A DNA stretch of 64,000 bases from Azospirillum lipoferum (GCF_024170005.1 NZ_JALJXJ010000014.1:145475-209474); one strand, 5' to 3'. Positions 17,315 through 26,607 are shown, counted from the stretch's first letter. Program-made: numbers and translations. Notes: a model not told the origin generated them from the sequence alone.

Positions 17315-18991
17315 ATGACGATAACCCTGCGGGCCACCTTGATCGGGGCTCTCGTCATTCTGGGAGGCATGCTCGGGCTCGAAGCCCTGAACTCCATGAC
17401 GGCCCTGCGGTCGGCGAATGAGCGGATGAAATCGGTCTATGAGGACCGCGTCGTGCCCTTGCGCGATCTCAAGATCATTTCTGATGCCTATGCCGTCCTG
17501 ATCGTCGATACGTCCCACAAGCTGAGGTCAGGCGCACTGTCCTGGCCGGACGGCGCCGCTTCGCTGCGCAAGGCCCAGGCGACGGTGCAGGAGCGTTGGA
17601 CCGCCTATACCGCCACCAGCCTGACCGCGAATGAGGCGAGGTTGGTGACTCTGGCCCGTTCGGCAATGGACGGGGCCGACGCCGCGGTGGCAACCCTGCT
17701 GCGGATTCTCGATGCCCAGGACAAGGCGGCACTCGACCGTTTCGTCGTCCAGGATCTCTATCGGAACATCGATCCGGTGACCGATAAGGTGAGCGCCTTG
17801 ATCGACCTTCAGGTCACGGTCGCCGACGACGACTTCAAGGATTCCCAGCAGCTCTATCTGCAGGAAACCTGGCAGTCCTGGCTTCTGCTGGCCATCGCGG
17901 CGGTGCTGCTAGCCACCGGTATCGGAGTCGTGGTTCGTCGTGTCATCTCCCCGCTCCGGCAGATGACCGAGGAGATGGATCGCTTGGCCGCGGGCGACGT
18001 GTCGGTCACGGTGGCGGCGGCCGGACGCCGGGACGAGATCGGCCAGATGGGCCGCGCCGTCGCTGTCTTCAAGGACAATGCCATCGCCAAGCAGCGCATG
18101 GAGGCCGAGCAGGAGCAGGCGAAGAAAGCCGTCGAGGTCGAACGACGCCGCATGATGGCCGAACTGGCCGATCGGTTCGAGCTGGCGGTGCAGGGCGTGG
18201 TCGCGCAGGTGGGATCGGCCGCCGGACGGCTGACCGCCAACGCGCAGTCGCTGTCGGGACTGGCGGAACAAAGCCGCACCCAGGCCGCCGCGGCGGCGGG
18301 CGCCAGCGAGCAAACCTCCGCCAACGTGCAGACCGTCGCCGCCTCGGCCGAGGAGATGGCCGCCTCCATCGGCGAGATCACCCGGCAGGTCGGCAACACC
18401 GCCGACGTCGCCCGCCATGCCGCCGAACGGGCCGGCCGCACCGACGCCACCATCCGCCAGTTGGCCAACCACGCCAAGGCGATCGGCGACGTCGTACAAC
18501 TGATCAACGCCATCGCCAGCCAGACCAACCTGCTGGCCCTCAATGCGACCATCGAGGCGGCGCGGGCCGGCGAAGCGGGCAAAGGCTTCGCTGTCGTGGC
18601 CGGCGAGGTGAAGAGCCTCGCCACCCAGACCGCCAGGGCGACCGAGGAGATCGCCAGCCAGATCGGCAACATGCAGGGGGTCACCGGCGAGGCGGTGGAA
18701 GCCATCGCCGAGATCGGCCGGACCATCGACGACATCAACCGCATCGCCGCCTCCGTCGCCGCCTCCATCGAACAGCAGGACGCGGCCGCGCGAGAGATCG
18801 CCCGCAACGTCCAGCAGGCTGCGGTGGGGACGGAGGAAATTTCCTCCAACATCGTGTTGGTGCGCCATGCGGCCGACGACACCGGTGTCGCCGCCCAGGA
18901 CGTGCTGGGTGCTGCGCAGACGCTGTCGAACGATGCCGACCGGCTGTCAGGGGAGGTCGAGCGTTTCATACGGCAGGTGCGGGCCGCCTGA
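17315..18991 (+). CDS. Methyl-accepting chemotaxis protein with four-helix-bundle sensor
   Basis: This 558-residue chemoreceptor has its first membrane segment at about 5-24, an all-helical periplasmic domain of the four-helix-bundle type (about 28-185), a second membrane segment at about 188-208, and a HAMP domain to about 262. A cytoplasmic signalling coiled coil follows. The conserved tip contains QTNLLALNATIEAARAGEAGKGFAVVA-like sequence in two adjoining parts. It is the same length as the receptor at 10-11.8 kb and similar in its signalling half but not in its sensor half, so the two probably detect different signals. The start has GGAGACGG just upstream. It is monocistronic. Confidence 0.93.
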   Translation: MTITLRATLIGALVILGGMLGLEALNSMTALRSANERMKSVYEDRVVPLRDLKIISDAYAVLIVDTSHKLRSGALSWPDGAASLRKAQATVQERWTAYTATSLTANEARLVTLARSAMDGADAAVATLLRILDAQDKAALDRFVVQDLYRNIDPVTDKVSALIDLQVTVADDDFKDSQQLYLQETWQSWLLLAIAAVLLATGIGVVVRRVISPLRQMTEEMDRLAAGDVSVTVAAAGRRDEIGQMGRAVAVFKDNAIAKQRMEAEQEQAKKAVEVERRRMMAELADRFELAVQGVVAQVGSAAGRLTANAQSLSGLAEQSRTQAAAAAGASEQTSANVQTVAASAEEMAASIGEITRQVGNTADVARHAAERAGRTDATIRQLANHAKAIGDVVQLINAIASQTNLLALNATIEAARAGEAGKGFAVVAGEVKSLATQTARATEEIASQIGNMQGVTGEAVEAIAEIGRTIDDINRIAASVAASIEQQDAAAREIARNVQQAAVGTEEISSNIVLVRHAADDTGVAAQDVLGAAQTLSNDADRLSGEVERFIRQVRAA

Positions 18992-19111
18992 TCGGCGGCA
19001 CGACTCCGGCCACCAATCCCTTCCGTTGCGGCAAAGCCCCGCTTTCCGCAAGTTTCTTGTCAAAACGGTTGAGGATAAGCGCCGCATCGTCCATTCTCCC
19101 GGCTTTCCACA

Positions 19112-19135
19112 GGGTGGCAAAGCACTGCCAACCCC
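19112..19135 (+). promoter_or_regulatory. Small inverted repeat in the cimA leader
   Basis: GGGTGGCA at 19112-19119 pairs with TGCCAACCC at 19127-19135, with one bulged base and a 7-base loop, about 25 bases before the cimA start. It could be a weak leader hairpin or an operator half-site pair. No leader peptide or T-box was recognised. Confidence 0.25.
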
Positions 19136-19158
19136 TTTGTCCCACAGGTCAGGCGGCG

Positions 19159-20760
19159 ATGACGGGCGAGCGCATCTATCTCTACGACACCACGCTCCGC
19201 GACGGGGCGCAGACCCAGGATGTGGATTTCTCGGTCGCCGACAAGATCGCGATTGCCAAGGATCTGGACCGGCTGGGCATCGACTATGTCGAAGGCGGCT
19301 GGCCGGGCGCCAACCCGACCGACGACCAGTTCTTCGCCGAGGCGCCGGAACTGACGCGCGCCATTTTCACCGCCTTCGGCATGACCCGCCGCCCCGGCCG
19401 CAGCGCCGCCAACGACCCGCAGTTGACGGCGCTGGCGCAGTCGCGCGCCAAGGCGGTCTGCATGGTCGGCAAGAGCTGGGACTTCCATGTCGATGTCGCG
19501 TTGAACATCCCGCGCGAGGAGAATCTCGACCTGATCCGCGACAGCATCGCAGCACTGCACGCCGCCAAGGGCGAGGCGCTGTTCGACGCGGAGCATTTCT
19601 TCGACGGCTACAAGCGCAACCCGGCTTATGCCGTGTCCTGCATCAGGGCGGCGTTCGAGGCCGGCGCGCGCTGGATCGTGCTGTGCGACACCAACGGCGG
19701 CACCCTGCCGCACGAGGTCGATGCCATCATCCGCGAGGTGGTGGAGACGCACGGCATCCCCGGCGATCGCCTGGGCATCCACTGCCACAACGACACCGAG
19801 AATGCGGTGGCCAATTCGCTGGCCGCGGTGCGGGCTGGCGCGCGCATGGTCCAGGGCACCATCAACGGGCTGGGCGAGCGCTGCGGCAACGCCAACCTCG
19901 TCTCGCTGATCCCGACGCTGATGCTGAAGATGGGCTACGAGACCGGCATCCGGCGCGAGGATCTGCATCTCCTGACCCAGCTGAGCCGCGCCTTCGACGA
20001 CCGGCTGAACCGCGCGCCCAACCGCCACGCCCCTTACGTCGGCGCCAGCGCCTTCGCCCACAAGGGCGGGCTGCATGTCTCGGCGGTGGAGAAGGACCCG
20101 TCCTCCTACGAGCATGTCACCCCGGATGCCGTCGGCAACCGCCGCCAGATCGTCATGTCCGACCAGGCCGGCCGCTCCAACCTGATCGTGCGGCTGCGCG
20201 ACATCGGCATGGCGGTGGATGCGAAGGACGAGCGCCTTGCCGGCCTGCTCGATCTGGTGAAGCAGCGCGACAGCGACGGCTACGCCTACGACACCGCGGA
20301 GGCCAGCTTCGAGCTTCTGGTCCGGCGCGAACTGGGCGAGGTGCCGCGCTTCTTCGAACTGCTGCGCTTCCACGTCACCGACGAGCGCCGCTACAACGCG
20401 GTCGGCAAGCTGGTGGTGGAATCGGAGGCGGTGGTGCGCGTGCGCGTCGGCGACGCCGTGCGGATGGAGGTGGCCGATGGCAACGGCCCGGTGCATGCGC
20501 TCGACGTCGCCATGCGCAAGGCGCTGGAACCGGCCTATCCGGCGCTCGCCAAGGTCAGCCTGTCCGACTACCGGGTCCGCATCCTGGCGGCCAAGGACGG
20601 CACAGGCGCCATGCCGCGCGTGCTGATCCGCAGCGCGCGGACCGACGGTGCCGAATGGTCGACGCTGGGCGTGTCCACCAACATCATCGAAGCCTCGATG
20701 GAAGCGCTGGTGGACAGCTACACCTACGCCCTGATGAAGAGCGACGCGACTCCGGTGTAA
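19159..20760 (+). CDS. cimA: Citramalate synthase
   Basis: CimA condenses pyruvate and acetyl-CoA to (R)-citramalate, which feeds the threonine-independent route to isoleucine. The 533-residue protein has a TIM-barrel catalytic domain opening with LYDTTLRDGAQ at 8-18, the metal-binding HCHND at 208-212, and GLGERCGNANL. A C-terminal LeuA-type allosteric domain follows from about residue 400. It resembles 2-isopropylmalate synthase but has the length and features of the CimA type, such as the segment beginning QDVDFSVADK. The chosen ATG has AGGCGG upstream; an in-frame start 34 codons earlier lacks conserved sequence. Three copies of a 12-base repeat begin right after the stop. Confidence 0.92.
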   Translation: MTGERIYLYDTTLRDGAQTQDVDFSVADKIAIAKDLDRLGIDYVEGGWPGANPTDDQFFAEAPELTRAIFTAFGMTRRPGRSAANDPQLTALAQSRAKAVCMVGKSWDFHVDVALNIPREENLDLIRDSIAALHAAKGEALFDAEHFFDGYKRNPAYAVSCIRAAFEAGARWIVLCDTNGGTLPHEVDAIIREVVETHGIPGDRLGIHCHNDTENAVANSLAAVRAGARMVQGTINGLGERCGNANLVSLIPTLMLKMGYETGIRREDLHLLTQLSRAFDDRLNRAPNRHAPYVGASAFAHKGGLHVSAVEKDPSSYEHVTPDAVGNRRQIVMSDQAGRSNLIVRLRDIGMAVDAKDERLAGLLDLVKQRDSDGYAYDTAEASFELLVRRELGEVPRFFELLRFHVTDERRYNAVGKLVVESEAVVRVRVGDAVRMEVADGNGPVHALDVAMRKALEPAYPALAKVSLSDYRVRILAAKDGTGAMPRVLIRSARTDGAEWSTLGVSTNIIEASMEALVDSYTYALMKSDATPV

Positions 20761-20796
20761 GGGCCGGTCTGAGGGCCGGTCTGAGGGCCGGTCTGG
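20761..20796. repeat. Three tandem copies of a 12-base repeat
   Basis: GGGCCGGTCTGA occurs at 20761-20772 and 20773-20784, and with one change (final G) at 20785-20796, immediately after the cimA stop codon. The repeat lies in the convergent gap before hisN. A variable tandem repeat is the simplest reading. Confidence 0.85.
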
Positions 20797-20842
20797 GAGC
20801 CGGCAGCCCCCAGTCCCCTTCTCCAGGCCCATCCAGACCGGC

Positions 20843-21673
20843 TTACGCCGTTGCCCGCGCGATGGCGGCGATCGTCTCGGCATGCAGGTCGGCCGTCGCG
20901 GCGGCCACCACGCGCCCATCCGATTCCATGGTCAGGGGTTTGCCCTCCCAATCGGTGATGACGCCGCCGGCCCCTTCGATCACGGGCTGCATCGCCAGAT
21001 AATCGTAGGGCTGAAGCCCGGCTTCGATCACGAGATCGATATGGCCGGAGGCCACCAGCCCATAGATGTAGCAGTCGCCGCCGAAGCGCCGTGTCCGCGC
21101 CTGCCGGCTTACCGTTTCGAACACCCGCAGCCCCGCCTCGTCGAAGGCATCGGGCGAGGTCGTGTAGACCGTCGCATCCGCCAGCCGACGGCAATCGCGG
21201 GTGCGGCAGGACTGCTCTTGCCCACCACCGTCGGTATAGAGCGTCGGGGCGCCCGCCCGCCCCGTCCAGCGCTCGCCCAGCACCGGCATGTCGATGACCC
21301 CGACCGCCGGCACGCCCCGCTCCAACACCGCCAGCAGCGTGCCGTAGACCGGCCAGCCACTGATGAAGCTGCGCGTGCCGTCGATGGGATCGATCACCCA
21401 GACGATCTCCGACTCCGTCCGGTCGCGCCCATGCTCCTCCCCGAAGATTCCGTGGTCCGGAAAGCGTTCCGCGATGCGGCGGCGCAGGGCGGTCTCCACC
21501 TCGCGATCGGCGACCGTCACCGGGCTGTCGTCCGGTTTGGTGTCGATGGCGACCGGGGTACGGAACCAGCGGCGGGACAGTCCGCGCGCCTCGTCCGCCA
21601 GGATGGCGGCGAATCCGGCCAGTTCCAGCCTTCCCTCCGCCATGGTCGTCGGATCCCTCATGATCTGGCTCAT
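20843..21673 (-). CDS. hisN: Histidinol-phosphatase of the inositol monophosphatase family
   Basis: This 276-residue protein belongs to the lithium-sensitive Mg2+-dependent phosphatase superfamily. The metal ligands are visible in GEE at 78-80 and DPIDGT at 95-100 (WVIDPIDGTRSFISG), with a third site near the C terminus in PYDYLAMQP. The residues RSFISGWP after DPIDGT and the GGDCYIYGLVASG segment fit the HisN histidinol-phosphatase subgroup better than SuhB-type inositol phosphatases. HisN removes phosphate from histidinol phosphate in histidine synthesis. The frame extends 83 codons upstream through the divergent promoter region; the ATG at 21673 is preferred. It is not next to other his genes. 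Confidence 0.85.
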   Translation of the reverse strand: MSQIMRDPTTMAEGRLELAGFAAILADEARGLSRRWFRTPVAIDTKPDDSPVTVADREVETALRRRIAERFPDHGIFGEEHGRDRTESEIVWVIDPIDGTRSFISGWPVYGTLLAVLERGVPAVGVIDMPVLGERWTGRAGAPTLYTDGGGQEQSCRTRDCRRLADATVYTTSPDAFDEAGLRVFETVSRQARTRRFGGDCYIYGLVASGHIDLVIEAGLQPYDYLAMQPVIEGAGGVITDWEGKPLTMESDGRVVAAATADLHAETIAAIARATA

Positions 21674-21744
21674 CGTATGCCTTGTTTTTATGCTGCTGCG
21701 TAAATGCACGCCATCTGTGCAATCATGGTAGACACAAACGCACA

Positions 21745-21758
21745 GAAGTGCAAACTTC
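21745..21758. promoter_or_regulatory. Inverted repeat upstream of the phosphonate-type transporter
   Basis: GAAGT-GCAA-ACTTC is a perfect 5-base inverted repeat in the 160-base divergent region between hisN and the transporter's binding-protein gene, in a locally AT-rich stretch. It is a candidate operator, possibly for the DeoR regulator at the end of the cluster. Confidence 0.35.
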
Positions 21759-21836
21759 CACTTAAATCCACGGCGAACAAAGCTTCGCCACCGGCCAGCG
21801 GCCGGGGAACGGCATCCGGAACAGAGGGGATTGGCG

Positions 21837-22871
21837 ATGGTAGAATTTGCTGGGATCGAGTTCTGTGGGAAGTCGTTGGCGGCCGGGACGTTCCTGATCG
21901 CAGCGGCGGCGATGCCGGCCATGGCCCAGGCCGGAAGCGTGACGGTCTACACGGCGCTGGAAGAGGATGAGATCGCCGATTACGTGGCGGCGGCGAAGAA
22001 GGATCTGCCGGACATCGACCTGAAGGTGCTCCGCCTGTCCACCGGCGATCTCGGCGCCCGCATGCTGGCGGAGGCCGCCAATCCGCAGCATGACGTGATC
22101 TGGGGCTGGGCCGTCACCAACATGCTGGATCCGCGGGTGATGGCGCTGGTGGAACCCTATGCCGCCAAGGGTGGGGACGCGCTGCCGGCGGCCTACAAGG
22201 ATGCCGGCGGGCGCTGGTTCGCCGCCACCGGCTACATGGCGGCCTTCTGCGTCAACACCGAACTGCTGAAGGCGAAGAACCTGCCGGTTCCCGCCTCCTG
22301 GAAGGACCTCGCCAACCCGGTCTACAAGGGCGAGGTGGTGATGCCGAACCCGGTGTCGTCGGGCACCGGCTACCTCCAGATCGCCGCGATCCTGCAAGGC
22401 CAGGGCAACGAGAAGGGCTGGCAGTTCCTGAAGACGCTCGACGGAAACGTCGCCCAATACATCAAGTCCGGCTCCAAACCCTGCAAGTCGGCCCGCTCGG
22501 GCGAATACGCCATCGGCACCTCTCTCGCCTTCGCCGCCATCAAGTCGGTGGAGGAGGGCTTCCCGATCAAGATGGTCATTCCGACCGACGGCGCCGGCTA
22601 TGAGCTGGAGGCGTCGGCCCTGATGAAGACCTCGAAGAACAAGACCGACGCCAAGCGCTTCCTCGACTGGACCCTGTCGCCGGCAGCCGCGACGCTCTAC
22701 ACCAAATACAAGGAGATCGTGACGATCCCCGGCGCCCCGGTCGCCAAGGCGGCTCAGGAGGCCGGCCTGCCGGCCGATCTCCAGAAGGTGCTCTACCCGA
22801 TGGACTTCGCCAAATCCGCGACGGAACGCGACGCCATCCTCCAGACCTGGCAGGGCAGCATCGGCCGGTAA
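21837..22871 (+). CDS. 2-Aminoethylphosphonate-type ABC transporter, periplasmic binding protein
   Basis: This is a 344-residue periplasmic solute-binding protein with a signal peptide (hydrophobic core about 15-28, likely cleavage after AMA at residue 30). The mature part begins with SVTVYTALEEDEI and contains LAEAANPQHDVIWGWA, which matches the family annotated as the binding protein of the PhnS2-type 2-aminoethylphosphonate transporter. That family is close to Fe(III)-binding proteins of the FutA type, so iron is the main alternative; no clear tyrosine pair for iron was identified. GAGGGG 8 bases upstream supports the ATG. It is the first gene of a four-gene cluster with ATPase, fused permease and DeoR regulator. 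Confidence 0.82.
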   Translation: MVEFAGIEFCGKSLAAGTFLIAAAAMPAMAQAGSVTVYTALEEDEIADYVAAAKKDLPDIDLKVLRLSTGDLGARMLAEAANPQHDVIWGWAVTNMLDPRVMALVEPYAAKGGDALPAAYKDAGGRWFAATGYMAAFCVNTELLKAKNLPVPASWKDLANPVYKGEVVMPNPVSSGTGYLQIAAILQGQGNEKGWQFLKTLDGNVAQYIKSGSKPCKSARSGEYAIGTSLAFAAIKSVEEGFPIKMVIPTDGAGYELEASALMKTSKNKTDAKRFLDWTLSPAAATLYTKYKEIVTIPGAPVAKAAQEAGLPADLQKVLYPMDFAKSATERDAILQTWQGSIGR

Positions 22872-22889
22872 GGCCGGCGGCGTCCGCGT

Positions 22890-22942
22890 CCCCCGCTTCC
22901 GGCCTTTCCGTCGGGATGCGGGGGCACCGGCGCCTTTTTTTT
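22890..22942 (+). terminator. Hairpin plus T-tract after the binding-protein gene
   Basis: CCCCCGC at 22890-22896 pairs with GCGGGGG at 22918-22924, and eight T residues follow at 22935-22942. Partial terminators of this kind after a binding-protein gene commonly keep its expression above that of the membrane components. Confidence 0.5.
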
Positions 22943-22988
22943 CCCCGCGTCCCGCCCCTCTCCCTTTCCCGTTCCAGATGGCCGCGCC

Positions 22989-23996
22989 ATGGATTTGCAG
23001 ATCAAGAATCTCCTGAAGACCTTCGACGGCTTCGTCGCTCTCGACCGCATCACCCTGAACGTGGAGGAACGGGAATTCGTCTGCCTGCTGGGGCCGAGCG
23101 GTTGCGGCAAGACGACCCTGCTGCGCATCATCGCCGGGCTGATGCCCTATGACGCCGGCGAGCTGCTGATGGGCGGACGGGACCTGGGCGCCATCCCGGC
23201 ACGCGACCGTGGCTTCGGCATCGTCTTCCAGTCCTATTCACTGTTCCCCAACATGACGGTGGCGCAGAACATCGGCTACGGCCTGAAAATCCGCAAGGCG
23301 CCGCGCGACCGCATCGCGGCGCGGGTCGGCGAGCTTCTCGACCTCATCAAGCTGCCGAAGGTCGCCGACCGCTACCCGTGGCAACTGTCCGGCGGACAGC
23401 AGCAGCGGGTGGCGCTCGCCCGCGCGCTGGCCGTCGATCCGTCGCTGATCCTGCTGGACGAGCCACTGTCGGCACTGGACGCCCGCGTGCGCGCCGACCT
23501 GCGGACGGAGATCCGCGACGTGCAGCGCCGGCTCGGCATTCCCACCATCATGGTCACCCACGACCAGGAGGAGGCGCTGACGCTGGCCGACAAGGTGGTC
23601 TGCATGAACCACGGCCTGATCGAGCAGGTGGGCACGCCGCAGGACCTGTATCTGCGCCCGCGCACCCGCTTCGTCGCCGACTTCATGGGCAGCAGCAACC
23701 TGCTGCCGACGGCCTGGGTGCGCGAGACGATGCCCCACCTGATGCCCGGCCGCCCGGACGGCGCGGAAAGCGCCTTCGAGGCCTGCGTGCGGCCGGAACG
23801 GATCGCCGTCACCCCCGCACCGGATGCCGAAGGGCGGGTAATCGACCTGACCTTCCTCGGCAACATCCGCCGGCTGCGCCTGTCCTGGCGGGGCCGGGAA
23901 CTGCTGGCCGAAACCAACCGGGATCCGGGGGTGGAGCCGGGTGCGGCGGTCGATGTCTCGGTGGCGGCCGACGCCTGCGCCTGGGTGCGGGCATGA
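22989..23996 (+). CDS. 2-Aminoethylphosphonate-type ABC transporter, ATP-binding protein
   Basis: This 335-residue ATPase drives the importer. Walker A is GPSGCGKTT at 35-43, the Q-loop FQSYSLFP at about 80-87, the signature LSGGQQQR at 133-140, Walker B LILLDE at 153-158 and the switch histidine lies in VTHDQEEAL. A C-terminal TOBE-like domain (from about 265) is typical of the CUT1/PotA-like importers. It lies 117 bases after the binding-protein gene, behind the partial terminator, and overlaps the permease start by 4 bases, so the ATPase and permease are translationally coupled. Phosphonate specificity rests on the binding protein and on the fused permease. Confidence 0.9.
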   Translation: MDLQIKNLLKTFDGFVALDRITLNVEEREFVCLLGPSGCGKTTLLRIIAGLMPYDAGELLMGGRDLGAIPARDRGFGIVFQSYSLFPNMTVAQNIGYGLKIRKAPRDRIAARVGELLDLIKLPKVADRYPWQLSGGQQQRVALARALAVDPSLILLDEPLSALDARVRADLRTEIRDVQRRLGIPTIMVTHDQEEALTLADKVVCMNHGLIEQVGTPQDLYLRPRTRFVADFMGSSNLLPTAWVRETMPHLMPGRPDGAESAFEACVRPERIAVTPAPDAEGRVIDLTFLGNIRRLRLSWRGRELLAETNRDPGVEPGAAVDVSVAADACAWVRA

Positions 23997-25681
23997 CGGC
24001 CCCGTCCCTGACCCTGACGGACAAGGCCCGCCCCCGCCGCGCCAGCCGCCCTTTGGACGAACGATTGCTGTTCGGCGCCTGCGTGCTGGTGCCGGTGGTG
24101 GCGCTGGTCCTGTTCTTCCTGCTGCCGCTGGCCACCATCGTCTGGCGCAGTTTCACCGAAGAGGCCGGCGGCATCGGCGTCGCCAATTACCTGGCCTTGT
24201 TCCGCACGCCGGGCATCCTGCGCGCGACCGGCAACAGCCTGCTGGTCGGCACGGCGACAACAGCGGTCTGCCTCGTGCTGGGCTTCGCGGTCGCCTATGC
24301 GGCGCAGCGCACGCGCGTTTCCGGCAAACGTTTCGTCGCGGCGGCCCTGTCGCTGCCGCTGCTGGCGCCCTCGCTGGTGCTCGGCCTCGGCCTGATCTTC
24401 CTGCTGGGACGCAACGGGCTGGTCAGCAACCTGCTGGGCATCCGGCTGAACATCTACGGCTTTCCGGGGCTGCTGATCGCCAACGTGCTCTACGCGCTGC
24501 CGCAGGCGGTGCTGATCATCCAGGCGGCGCTGCGCCAGTCGGACGCCCGCTATTACGACGCGGCGGAGGTGATGGGGGCGACGCGGCTGCAGCAATTCCT
24601 CGGCATCACTCTGCCCAACGTCAGGTTCGGCCTGCTCAGCGCCGGCTTCGTGGTCTTCACCGTGACCATCACCGACTTCGGCAATGCCGTGACCATCGGC
24701 GGCGATTTCTCCGTGCTGGCGACCGAGATCTACAATCAGGTCACCGGCCAGATGAAATTCGGCATCGGCGCCGCGGTGGGCATCCTGCTGCTGCTGCCCA
24801 CCGGCATCGCCGTCTACATCGAGCGGGTCGCCGCCCAGCGCCAGTTCGGCACCGCCTCGGAAAGCGCGCTGCCGCCGGTCCCCGACCGCCTGCCGATGCG
24901 CGACATCCCGCTGTTCCTCGTCACCATGACGCTGGCCCTGTCGATCACTGCGGTGGTGGCGACGGTGGTCTTCGCCAGCGTCGTCCGGCTCTGGCCCTAC
25001 CGGCTCGACTTCACCACGAAACATTATTCGATCACGCTCAGCGGCGGTTACGATCCGCTGTGGACCTCGCTCGGCGTGTCGGCGGCGACGGCGGGGATCG
25101 GCACCGTGCTGCTGTTCGCCCTGGTGCTCGGCCTGCGGCGGATGCCGCCCGGACTAGCGAAGGCGGTCTATCTGCTGGCCGTGCTGCCGGTCGGCGTGCC
25201 GGGGCTGGTGCTGGGCCTGTCCTACATCTTCGCCTTCAACCTTGCGGGAACGCCGCTGCACATGCTGTATGGAACGGCGCTTCTGCTGGCGCTGTGCAAT
25301 TTCTACCACTACCACACGCAGGGCTTCCTCACGATGGTCACCGGAATGCGCGCCGTGCCGGCGGCGCTGGAGGAAGCAGCGGGCTGCCTGGGCGGCGGCG
25401 TCCTGCGGGTGCTGGGCGACGTGGTGGTGCCGGTGATGATCCCCACCCTGCTGTCGGTCTTCTTCTTCCTGTTCATGCGCTCCATGGTCACGCTGTCGGC
25501 GATCATCTTCCTTGTCTCGCCCTCCACCAACCTCGCCGCGGTGACGGTGATGCGGCTGGACGAGGCGGGGTTCGTGTCGCAGGCGGCGGCCTTCTCCACC
25601 TGCATCATGGCGGCCGTGGCGGCGGCGGCGCTGGCCATGCGCGGCGCCCTGGCGCTCGCCGGCCGGCGGAAGGCGGCCTGA
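23993..25681 (+). CDS. 2-Aminoethylphosphonate-type ABC transporter, fused permease
   Basis: This 562-residue inner-membrane protein has about twelve predicted segments in two halves, each with a binding-protein-dependent permease domain. The EAA-like cytoplasmic loops that contact the ATPase are seen in the first half (around YDAAEVMGATRLQQF) and in the second (around LEEAAGCLGGGVLRV). Fused permeases of this layout are found in the PhnU2-type phosphonate importers and in Fe(III) importers (FbpB, SfuB). The ATG overlaps the ATPase stop. The DeoR regulator starts 3 bases after its stop codon, so all belong to one transcript. Confidence 0.88.
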   Translation: MTAPSLTLTDKARPRRASRPLDERLLFGACVLVPVVALVLFFLLPLATIVWRSFTEEAGGIGVANYLALFRTPGILRATGNSLLVGTATTAVCLVLGFAVAYAAQRTRVSGKRFVAAALSLPLLAPSLVLGLGLIFLLGRNGLVSNLLGIRLNIYGFPGLLIANVLYALPQAVLIIQAALRQSDARYYDAAEVMGATRLQQFLGITLPNVRFGLLSAGFVVFTVTITDFGNAVTIGGDFSVLATEIYNQVTGQMKFGIGAAVGILLLLPTGIAVYIERVAAQRQFGTASESALPPVPDRLPMRDIPLFLVTMTLALSITAVVATVVFASVVRLWPYRLDFTTKHYSITLSGGYDPLWTSLGVSAATAGIGTVLLFALVLGLRRMPPGLAKAVYLLAVLPVGVPGLVLGLSYIFAFNLAGTPLHMLYGTALLLALCNFYHYHTQGFLTMVTGMRAVPAALEEAAGCLGGGVLRVLGDVVVPVMIPTLLSVFFFLFMRSMVTLSAIIFLVSPSTNLAAVTVMRLDEAGFVSQAAAFSTCIMAAVAAAALAMRGALALAGRRKAA

Positions 25682-25684
25682 CCG

Positions 25685-26446
25685 ATGCTCCAGGAGGAAC
25701 GCCACCAGCGGATCCGCGCCCTTCTGGCGGCGGCGCACCGGATCTCCACCGACCGGATCGCCGGGGATCTCGGCGTGTCGCGCGAGACGGTGCGGCGCGA
25801 CATCATGGAGCTGGAAGCGCGCGGCGAGTTGCGCCGCGTCCATGGCGGGGTCGTCGCCCTGGGTCCGGAGCCGGAACCGCCCATCGCCGTGCGCAGCCAG
25901 GTCCGCCAGAAGGAAAAGCGGGCCATCGCCAAGGCGGCGGCCCGTCTGGTCGCGCCGGGCCAGACCCTGTTCCTCGATTTCGGCAGCACGGTGTCGGCCC
26001 TGGCCGAGGAACTGGCGAGCCTGCCCGGCCTGACCGTGATCACCAACTCCTTCGACGTGGCGCAGATCGTCGCCAACCAGAACCGCAGCCGGGCGGTTCT
26101 GCTCGGCGGCCGGGTGGACGAGGGGATCCCCGCGACCTTCGGCGAAGGCACCATCGCCGAAATCCACCGCTACCGTGCCGACATGGCGCTGCTGTCGCCG
26201 GTGGCGCTGCACCCGCGCTACGGCGCCACCAGCTTCGACCCGCGCGAGGCGGAGGTGGCCCGCGCCATGGTCGGCAACGCCGGCCGCGCGGTGATCCTGG
26301 CCGACCACAGCAAGATCGGCCAGACCAGCCGGGTCAGCTTCTGCCCGGTCGGCGGCATCGACACGCTGGTCACCGACGGCCGGTCCCGCGAGTTGCCGGA
26401 ACTGGCCGCCCTGGCCGCGGCGGTGCCGGATGTCATCTTCGGTTGA
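25685..26446 (+). CDS. DeoR/GlpR-family transcriptional regulator
   Basis: This 253-residue repressor-type protein has an N-terminal winged helix-turn-helix (1-57; recognition helix in VSRETVRRDIMELE) and a C-terminal sugar-isomerase-like sensor domain. Conserved sensor pieces are FLDFGSTVSALAEEL, VITNSFDVA, LLGGRVD and ILADHSKIG. DeoR proteins usually respond to phosphorylated sugars or similar phospho-metabolites. Location 3 bases behind the permease gene suggests that it controls the transporter operon. A phospho-compound effector would fit a phosphonate importer, but this is inference. No phosphonate-degrading gene lies in the window. Confidence 0.88.
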   Translation: MLQEERHQRIRALLAAAHRISTDRIAGDLGVSRETVRRDIMELEARGELRRVHGGVVALGPEPEPPIAVRSQVRQKEKRAIAKAAARLVAPGQTLFLDFGSTVSALAEELASLPGLTVITNSFDVAQIVANQNRSRAVLLGGRVDEGIPATFGEGTIAEIHRYRADMALLSPVALHPRYGATSFDPREAEVARAMVGNAGRAVILADHSKIGQTSRVSFCPVGGIDTLVTDGRSRELPELAALAAAVPDVIFG

Positions 26447-26607
26447 ACGGCGTTACCGGCCGAACGGACGGGCGAATGCGGCATCTTCCCACCATGGCGA
26501 TGTTCTGTTAGCTAGAGCGGTTTCTCGGGGCGCTCGCATTCACGCGGGGCCGGCTCCGGTCATCAGCGCCCGTATTGCCGCGGGTCCGCTCTCGGAGGAT
26601 CATCACC

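Noticed and set aside
26447..26607. Possible preQ1 riboswitch before the Vut_1-family gene
   Set aside because: A TTAGCTAGAGCGG stretch drew attention, but no preQ1 aptamer layout (hairpin plus A-rich tail pairing) could be built.
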